From contig NZ_POTX01000034.1 of assembly GCF_003236305.1 (NCBI RefSeq), forward strand, positions 1 to 35,626: a stretch of DNA of 35,626 bases. The letters are read 5' to 3'. Source of the DNA: Micromonospora endophytica. GTDB taxonomy: Bacteria > Actinomycetota > Actinomycetes > Mycobacteriales > Micromonosporaceae. Positions 30,723-35,626 of this stretch are shown piece by piece (positions within the stretch are counted from its first letter, which is position 1; each line of letters opens with the position of its first letter). The notes below the pieces were generated by a model. That model made no database searches. It was not told the DNA's origin and saw only the letters and a list, made by a program, of their open reading frames with translations. The position numbers and the translations under genes were made by a program.

Positions 30723-31571
30723 TCAGGACGGTGCGAGCACCTCGGCGAGCATTCGGTGGCCCTGGGCTTCGAACTGCTCGTCGCCGACCTGGTGGGCCCA
30801 GGCCGCGGTGCCGATCGCGGCGCGTACCCGGGTGCGGCGCCAGGCGTCCGGCTCGCGGGGATCGGCACCGTAGCCGTCGAGAAAAGCCGCCTCAAGGGCC
30901 GGATCGCGGCGGAAGTCCTGGGCGGCCAGCCGGCTGAAATCCGTGTACGCGGGCCGCATCGCCGCCCGCCCGAAATCGATGACGCTCACCACGCCGTCGT
31001 GCACCAGCCAGTTCCGGGGCTGCCAGTCGCCGTGGGTGGGCACCAGGGTCGCCGGTGGCGTCGGCCAGGTGGCGATCTCGGCGCGTAGCCGCCGTACGCC
31101 ACTCGCCTCGATCCGGTGCGGCCGGCGCAGCCACGCCAGTGACCTCTCGTTCTCGCTGCGCTCGTAGCCGGCGTCGGTGACGGCGACCTGAGCGTGCAGC
31201 AACGCCAGCAGCTCACCGGCCTGCCGGTGGATCCCGGGATCGTCGGCGTACCCGCTGCCGAGTACCAGCTCACCTGGCAGATAACGGGTCACCAGGAGTT
31301 TGGCATCCGCGCTGCCGTTCACCAGCTCCGGCGCGCGACCCCGCTCGGTCCAGGGGCGCAGCCAGGCAAGATGGGCGTGGAGTTCCCGCTGGATGTGCTG
31401 GTCCTCGTCGCCACCGGCCTTGACGATGAATCGGGCACCGGCACGGGTGACCTCGAGGACTGTCGTCGCCACCAGACCCCAGCTGTGGTCTCGTTCGACG
31501 GTCGCGCCCGGCAGCCACCGGCCCAACAGCGCGTGCTGTCGGGGTGAGAGGTCGCCGAACCCGATTACCAC
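30723..31571 (-). CDS. Aminoglycoside phosphotransferase (APH/choline kinase-like) family kinase
   Basis: I start at GTG 31571 (VVIGFGDLSPRQHALLGRWL, 282 residues). TAACAT lies seven bases upstream, and a terminator hairpin lies just before it at 31596-31637; longer starts run through that hairpin. The ATP lysine is in ARFIVKAGGDEDQ and the paired glutamate in IQRELHAHLAWL. The catalytic loop is THGDWQPRNWLVHDG (about D182) and the metal aspartate is in VSVIDFGRAAM (about D199). These are the APH signature. Members phosphorylate antibiotics, sugars or other small alcohols. Without a resistance context, a physiological small-molecule kinase is as likely as antibiotic resistance. Confidence 0.85.
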   Translation of the reverse strand: MVIGFGDLSPRQHALLGRWLPGATVERDHSWGLVATTVLEVTRAGARFIVKAGGDEDQHIQRELHAHLAWLRPWTERGRAPELVNGSADAKLLVTRYLPGELVLGSGYADDPGIHRQAGELLALLHAQVAVTDAGYERSENERSLAWLRRPHRIEASGVRRLRAEIATWPTPPATLVPTHGDWQPRNWLVHDGVVSVIDFGRAAMRPAYTDFSRLAAQDFRRDPALEAAFLDGYGADPREPDAWRRTRVRAAIGTAAWAHQVGDEQFEAQGHRMLAEVLAPS

Positions 31572-31595
31572 CACGAGGATGTTACGAGATGCGCG

Positions 31596-31637
31596 ACCGC
31601 CTTGCCGGACCCCGCAACGGCGGCCCGGCAAGGCGGT
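31596..31637 (-). terminator. Strong transcription terminator hairpin after the protease gene
   Basis: ACCGCCTTGCCGG (31596-31608) and its exact complement CCGGCAAGGCGGT (31625-31637) form a 13-bp perfect stem with a 16-base loop. It lies eight bases beyond the protease stop codon and separates that transcript from the kinase gene downstream. No T-run follows. Confidence 0.75.
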
Positions 31638-31644
31638 TCCGGGG

Positions 31645-32352
31645 CTAGGTACGGACACCCTTGATGCCGCTTACCGCCTCGATCCAACCGGCGAGGACGG
31701 AGGTCTGGAGCGCGATCGCGTCGTTCAACTCGTTGCCGGTGATGATCATGCCCTGCACCAGGTCACCCTGCCAGACGGCCGCGCCGGAGTCGCCCTTCAT
31801 CGGCGTACCATCACCCGAATCGAGGCGCATCTGGTCGACCACTGACGCCCCGACGCGCATGCTGCACACCTTCAGCGATTGCGGGATCGGTCCGTTCGGG
31901 TACTCACCGCCCCAGCCCCGGACCGCCACCGTCACGCCGGCCTTCAACAGCGAGGGCCCGGCGTTGAACCGGACCACGTTCTGGGTGTTCTGGACCGGCC
32001 AGGAGAGTTCGAGAAGCGCGGCGTCGCGTCTTTTGAACTCGTTCGACCAGCCCCGGACCGTGATCTGCTGGCCGTGCTTCGGCCGCCGGTCACCCACCCA
32101 GACCCGGATAGTGTTGGGGTCGTCGGGGACGCAGTGGTCCGCGGTCAGCACCCACTGGGCGCCGATGAGGATCCCGGTGCAGGCGTACGTGTTGCCGTAG
32201 TTGACCCAGATGTTCACCTGACCTCTGAGTACGCCGCTTGTCGTGCCGCCCATGATGGCCGACGCGGGCGCGGCGGCCCCGGCCACCGAGGCGACCGTGG
32301 CGACGACGGCCAGCGCGAGCGCGGTACGCAGTCGGCTGCCGAACCTCGTCAT
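31645..32352 (-). CDS. Secreted trypsin-like serine protease (S1 family)
   Basis: ATG 32352 (MTRFGSRLRTALALAVVATV, 235 residues) lies five bases after the stop of the ricin-fold gene, with GGTGA before it; GTG 32361 is an alternative overlapping that stop. A signal peptide covers residues 1-32, followed by IMGGTTSG, similar to the mature N-terminus of S1 enzymes. The catalytic triad is visible: H73 in VLTADHCV, D110 in RRDAALLELS and S189 in MKGDSGAAVW. One cysteine pair flanks the histidine (ACTG...DHC). The absence of a long propeptide suggests activation by signal cleavage alone or by a short activation peptide. The protein acts outside the cell. Coupling with a lectin-like secreted protein suggests joint action on an external target. 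Confidence 0.92.
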   Translation of the reverse strand: MTRFGSRLRTALALAVVATVASVAGAAAPASAIMGGTTSGVLRGQVNIWVNYGNTYACTGILIGAQWVLTADHCVPDDPNTIRVWVGDRRPKHGQQITVRGWSNEFKRRDAALLELSWPVQNTQNVVRFNAGPSLLKAGVTVAVRGWGGEYPNGPIPQSLKVCSMRVGASVVDQMRLDSGDGTPMKGDSGAAVWQGDLVQGMIITGNELNDAIALQTSVLAGWIEAVSGIKGVRT

Positions 32353-32357
32353 CGCCG

Positions 32358-32900
32358 TCACCGGATCAGGTTCCACACCTGGTACAACCCGTCGTTGCAG
32401 GCCCGGGCGTACGCGTCGTTGATGCCGTGGGTGTCGAGGCAGATCAGCCGATTGTCGAACCAGTTCTGCCGCAGCTTCACCCGGTTCCAGCCGGAGCCCA
32501 CCCCCTCCAGCCGCTGCGCGCCGGTGCCGGAGTTGCAGGCGTAGGTGTAGAGCCGAGGGCCGCCGTACTCGTCCATGGACAGGCACATCCCGGTGGCCCG
32601 GTTCTTCACCTGCACGTACTCGTAGCCGGCCGGTGAGGTGCCCTTGGGCCCGTGGACCTCCCAGGTCTGCCAGTTGTTGCCGGCCTGGCAGGGCAGCGTG
32701 TAGACCGGACCGTAGACGGAGCCCGCCGGGGGGAACCCGCTGTCCAGGCAGTAGCCGGTCTGGTAGTTCCTGAACTGCCCGGTCAACACGTACGCCGACG
32801 CCGGAGATCCCACCACCAGCACGCCACCCGCGACCATTGCGCACAGCGCGACGAGCCGGGTGATCAACCACCGACGCGTCGTCGTACCTTTGATCGACAT
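32358..32900 (-). CDS. Secreted ricin-fold (RICIN-like) protein
   Basis: ATG 32900 has AGGAGG upstream; the protein has 180 residues. The signal peptide runs to about residue 36 (ALCAMVAGGVLVVGSPASA). The mature part has three trefoil-like repeats with cysteine and Q-x-W-type closures: RNYQTGYCLDSG...GNNWQTWEV, VKNRATGMCLSMDEYG...TGAQRLEGV, and NRLICLDTHG...DGLYQVWNL. This matches ricin-type beta-trefoil lectins that bind sugars. No catalytic domain is attached. It precedes the protease gene by five bases and ends in the same transcript, so the pair is probably secreted together. Its ligand is unknown. Confidence 0.85.
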   Translation of the reverse strand: MSIKGTTTRRWLITRLVALCAMVAGGVLVVGSPASAYVLTGQFRNYQTGYCLDSGFPPAGSVYGPVYTLPCQAGNNWQTWEVHGPKGTSPAGYEYVQVKNRATGMCLSMDEYGGPRLYTYACNSGTGAQRLEGVGSGWNRVKLRQNWFDNRLICLDTHGINDAYARACNDGLYQVWNLIR

Positions 32901-33023
32901 TCTGGTCCTCCTGTCGACGATGGCCCGCCCGGTCGGACGGCCACCGGATGAGTACAGCGTCGATCAATGCGGAAGACCATGCAGAACCACAGGCAATAGT
33001 CGGACCCGTCGATGCGCTGGCCG

Positions 33024-33797
33024 TCAGGTGGTGAGCAGGCCGCGAGCGGCGCGTACCTGGTCGACGGCGCGGAGCAACGCCCCGACCACCCGCTCTTCGA
33101 GCTGCCCGTCGAGTCGGGCGACCGGGATCGAGAGGCTTATCGCGTCCACCGCGGGCGTGTGCAGCGGCACCGTCACCGCGAAACACACGATGCCCTCGGT
33201 GTTCTCCTCGTGGTCGACGGCGTAACCGCGTTCGCGACTGGCCGCGAGGTCGGCGTGCAGGGCGACGAGGTCGGTGATGGTGTGCCTGGTCAACGCCGGG
33301 GGCGCGACACCGACCAGCGCGTCGACCACCTCGTCGGCGCGCGCGGCGAGCAGCGCCTTGCCCAGTGCGGTGGCGTGGGCCGGCAGCCGCCGACCGATGG
33401 CGCTGTACAGCCGCAGCGGGTGCCGGGACTCCCGCTTGGCGGTGTAGACCACGTGTGCCCCGTCGAGGCGGCCGAGGTGGACGGTCTCGCCGAACTCTCG
33501 TGACAGGTCGTCGAGCACGCCGGCCAGCAACCCGACCGCGTCGTCGGTGTCCAGGTACGCGGCGCCGACCTGGAGCGCGCGGACCCCCAGCCCGAACCGG
33601 GTGCCGGTGTCATCGGCCTCCACCCAGCCGCGCTGCATCATCGTGCGCAGGATGCCGTGCAGGCTGCTCTTCGGGATGCCCAGGGCCCGGGCCAGGTCGA
33701 CCAGGGACCGCCGACCGCCGGAGGCGGCGAGTGTCTCCAGCACCTCAAGTGTGCGCCCCGCCGACTTGACCGGCTGGAACCCCTCGGCGACTGCCAT
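33024..33797 (-). CDS. IclR-family transcriptional regulator (KdgR-like)
   Basis: The 257-residue protein starts at ATG 33797 (MAVAEGFQPVKSAGRTLEVL). TACAGT lies six bases before the start and no ribosome site is seen, so it is probably leaderless. The winged HTH covers residues 10-75 (RRSLVDLARALGIPKSSLHGILRTMMQRGWVE). The effector domain follows with VHLGRLDGAHVVYTAKRES, AIGRRLPAHATALGKALLA, GYAVDHEENTEGIVCFAVTVPLH and AISLSIPVARL, the usual IclR layout. It is divergent from eda-kdgK, with 53 bases between the starts, so it very probably controls those genes, likely responding to a keto-deoxy sugar acid as KdgR proteins do. Confidence 0.92.
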   Translation of the reverse strand: MAVAEGFQPVKSAGRTLEVLETLAASGGRRSLVDLARALGIPKSSLHGILRTMMQRGWVEADDTGTRFGLGVRALQVGAAYLDTDDAVGLLAGVLDDLSREFGETVHLGRLDGAHVVYTAKRESRHPLRLYSAIGRRLPAHATALGKALLAARADEVVDALVGVAPPALTRHTITDLVALHADLAASRERGYAVDHEENTEGIVCFAVTVPLHTPAVDAISLSIPVARLDGQLEERVVGALLRAVDQVRAARGLLTT

Positions 33798-33815
33798 GGC
33801 GTCACTGTAGCGGGA

Positions 33816-33856
33816 TTGACATCACCGGGATCAGCAGTAGGGTCACGTATGTGACC
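33816..33856 (+). promoter_or_regulatory. eda promoter and IclR operator overlapping the eda start
   Basis: TTGACA (33816-33821) and TAGGGT (33838-33843) are separated by 16 bases and lie seven bases before GTG 33851, a leaderless promoter. The perfect inverted repeat GGTCACGTATGTGACC (33841-33856, 6-4-6) covers the end of the -10 box, the start site and the start codon. A repressor bound there would block transcription, so this is the best candidate IclR operator. Confidence 0.7.
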
Positions 33857-34507
33857 GCCGTTCATCCTTCTGAACAGTCCGCAGACGTCTCGGAGACCCT
33901 GGCCAAGGGACGGATCCTCCCGGTCGTCGTGCTCGACGACGCCCGCGCCGCCGCTCCGCTCGCCGCCGCGCTCACCGCAGGTGGCCTGCGCAGCGTGGAG
34001 GTGACCTTCCGCACCGACGCCGCCGCCGACGCCATCCGCGCCATGTCCGAAGACCCGCAGTTGTTCGTCGGGGCCGGCACCGTGCTGACCCCGGGCCAGG
34101 TGGACGAGGCCGTCGCGGCCGGCGCTCGGTTCATCGTCTGCCCCGGCTTCAGCCCCCGGGTGGTCGCGCACTGCCAGCAGGTGGGCGTCCCCGTCTTTCC
34201 GGGCGCCGCCACCGCCACGGAGATCCAGATGGCGATCGACGCCGGCCTGGACACCGTCAAGTTCTTCCCCGCCGAGCAGCTCGGCGGAGTTGCCATGATC
34301 AAGGCGCTGGCCGCGCCCTTCCGGTCCGTCCGGTTCATCCCCACCGGCGGCGTCAACACCGGCAACCTGCGCGACTATCTCGCCCTGCCCGCCGTCCTGG
34401 CCGTCGGCGGGACCTGGATGGTGGCGCCCAGCCTGCTCGCCGAAGGCAGGTGGGACGAGGTGACCACGCTTACCGCCGCCGCCGTCAACGCCGCCCGGGA
34501 GAGCTGA
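33851..34507 (+). CDS. eda: 2-keto-3-deoxy-6-phosphogluconate aldolase
   Basis: The 218-residue protein starts at GTG 33851, with the promoter immediately upstream and no leader. It is a class I aldolase with the KDPG/KHG aldolase motifs: ILPVVVLDD, RSVEVTFRT (E50 and R54, matching the proton-relay Glu and substrate Arg), FVGAGTVLTPGQVDEAVAAGARFIVCPGF, and DTVKFFPAEQLGG with the Schiff-base lysine K137. It splits KDPG into pyruvate and glyceraldehyde 3-phosphate. The KDG kinase gene follows after six bases, so the two form the lower part of a sugar-acid (pectin, alginate-type or gluconate) pathway. No upstream dehydratase gene is inside the window. Confidence 0.95.
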   Translation: MTAVHPSEQSADVSETLAKGRILPVVVLDDARAAAPLAAALTAGGLRSVEVTFRTDAAADAIRAMSEDPQLFVGAGTVLTPGQVDEAVAAGARFIVCPGFSPRVVAHCQQVGVPVFPGAATATEIQMAIDAGLDTVKFFPAEQLGGVAMIKALAAPFRSVRFIPTGGVNTGNLRDYLALPAVLAVGGTWMVAPSLLAEGRWDEVTTLTAAAVNAARES

Positions 34508-34513
34508 TCCACG

Positions 34514-35614
34514 ATGCCCGTTCTCGATCTGCGCCCCGCCGACACGTGCCGGTACGACCTCGTCTCACTCGGCGAGGTGATGCTCCGACTCGACCCCGGC
34601 GAGGGGCGCGTCCGCACCGCCCGCAACTTCCGCGCCTGGGAGGGCGGCGGGGAGTACAACGTCGCCCGTGGCCTGCGCCGCTGCTTCGGGCTGCGCACCG
34701 CCATCGTCACCGCCTTCGCCGACAACGAGGTGGGACGGCTGATGGAGGACCTGATCCTCCAGGGCGGGGTGGACACCTCGTTCATCAACTGGCTGCCCTA
34801 CGACGGCATCGGCCGTACCGTCCGCAACGGACTGAACTTCACCGAACGCGGCTTCGGCGTGCGCGGCGCGGTCGGCACCTCGGACCGGGGTCACACCGCC
34901 GCCAGCCAACTGCGCGCCGACGACGTCGACTGGGACCACCTCTTCGGCGATCTCGGGGTGCGCTGGCTGCACACCGGCGGCATCTACGCCGCGCTGTCGG
35001 AGACCACCCCGGAGACCATCGAGGCGGCGATGACCGCGGCTCGCCGGCACGGCACGATCATCTCGTACGACCTGAACTACCGGCCCAGCCTCTGGAAGGC
35101 GGTCGGCGGGCAGGCCCGCGCGCAGGAGGTCAACCGGCGACTCGCCCGGTACGTCGATGTCATGATCGGCAACGAGGAGGACTTCACCGCCTGCCTCGGC
35201 TTCGAGGTGCCGGACACCGACGCCAGCCTCGCCGAGCTGGAGGTGACCAACTTCCGGCGGATGATCGAGGAGGTCACCCGGGAGTTCGACAACTTCCGGG
35301 TGATGGCCACCACGCTGCGCACGGTACGCACCGCCACCGTCAACGACTGGGGTGCCATCGCCTGGGGCGGCGGTGAGTTCGTCGAGGCGACCCACCGCCC
35401 CGGCCTGGAGATCATGGACCGGGTGGGCGGCGGAGACAGCTTCGCCTCGGGCCTGATCTTCGGCCTGCTGGAAAAGGGCGACCTGGCCATCGCCGTGGAG
35501 TACGGCGCCGCCCACGGCGCCCTCGCCATGACCACCCCCGGCGACACCTCAATGGCCGACCGCAAGGAGGTCGAAGCCCTGATCCGCGGCGCCGGCGCCC
35601 GCGTCCAACGCTAA
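34514..35614 (+). CDS. kdgK: PfkB-family sugar kinase, probable 2-keto-3-deoxygluconate kinase
   Basis: ATG 34514 lies six bases after eda, with GGGAGAG upstream. The 366-residue protein is ribokinase-like. VSLGEVMLRLDP and the substrate loop WEGGGEYNVARGLRRCFG are at the N-terminus. ISYDLNYRPSLW and MIGNEEDF follow, and the signature DRVGGGDSFASGLIFGLL (residues 302-319) contains the catalytic base D308 and the anion hole. It would phosphorylate 2-keto-3-deoxygluconate with ATP to give KDPG, the substrate of the neighbouring aldolase. The substrate is inferred mostly from operon context. The stop TAA is at 35612-35614, and only a short C-run follows before the window ends. Confidence 0.9.
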   Translation: MPVLDLRPADTCRYDLVSLGEVMLRLDPGEGRVRTARNFRAWEGGGEYNVARGLRRCFGLRTAIVTAFADNEVGRLMEDLILQGGVDTSFINWLPYDGIGRTVRNGLNFTERGFGVRGAVGTSDRGHTAASQLRADDVDWDHLFGDLGVRWLHTGGIYAALSETTPETIEAAMTAARRHGTIISYDLNYRPSLWKAVGGQARAQEVNRRLARYVDVMIGNEEDFTACLGFEVPDTDASLAELEVTNFRRMIEEVTREFDNFRVMATTLRTVRTATVNDWGAIAWGGGEFVEATHRPGLEIMDRVGGGDSFASGLIFGLLEKGDLAIAVEYGAAHGALAMTTPGDTSMADRKEVEALIRGAGARVQR

Positions 35615-35626
35615 CCCCCCCCCACC

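Noticed and set aside
30723-31571. Calling the APH-family gene an antibiotic resistance gene
   Set aside because: The kinase motifs are clear but nothing in sequence or context shows an aminoglycoside substrate.
1-35626. CRISPR arrays, rRNA genes, further tRNA genes
   Set aside because: No regularly spaced repeats and no other tRNA-like cloverleaf or rRNA sequence seen on reading both strands.

Overview
The window is high-GC actinobacterial DNA with GTG starts, frequent start/stop overlaps and, at several genes, a TANNNT box about 6-7 bases before the start codon (leaderless transcription). The gene set (SARP regulator beside P450 and ferredoxin, F420-type LLM enzyme, secreted ricin-fold and golvesin-like proteins) suggests a member of the Micromonosporaceae such as Micromonospora. 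That placement is inference from gene style; no comparison was run.

Region 1 (1-3020, minus strand): an FAD-dependent oxidoreductase, a small membrane protein and the start of a gene resembling the N-terminal part of actinobacterial FHA proteins, all overlapping and probably co-translated. Just upstream lie a 26-bp perfect palindrome, a decayed transposase fragment and a 48-residue stump of a Ser/Thr protein kinase.

Region 2 (3067-10942) is an accessory segment with much decay. It has a DUF925-type nucleotidyltransferase, a nucleotide kinase that lost its P-loop, two unknown genes, a three-gene tyrosine recombinase module (integrase A - integrase B - DUF6262, like tnpA/B/C of Tn554) that is truncated in A and carries one-base deletions in B and C, a degraded plus-strand reading frame, a tRNA-Arg(CCU) broken exactly after its anticodon loop, and a deletion-fused remnant of an AbiE-like locus. 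It reads as an old integration site.

Region 3 (10995-19326): a hypothetical protein; a TetR repressor divergent from a membrane protein/CPBP protease operon, with three matching 17-bp operators between them; an SMR efflux pump; an NmrA-like oxidoreductase divergent from a MarR regulator with two operators; a second MarR; and a Kup potassium transporter.

Region 4 (19402-25822): a secreted GH128 glucanase with a ricin-type lectin domain, a DUF5872 protein, then a minus-strand set of SARP regulator, LLM oxidoreductase, cytochrome P450 and 3Fe-4S ferredoxin. The P450/ferredoxin pair overlaps by GTGA; the set looks like a small regulated oxidation cassette.

Region 5 (25930-33023): a small membrane protein, a 1433-residue secreted protein with lysozyme-like and golvesin-like domains, an aminoglycoside phosphotransferase family kinase, and a secreted trypsin-like protease coupled to a secreted ricin-fold protein.

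Region 6 (33024-35614): an IclR regulator divergent from a KDPG aldolase and KDG kinase operon for 2-keto-3-deoxygluconate use, with a perfect inverted repeat over the eda start codon.
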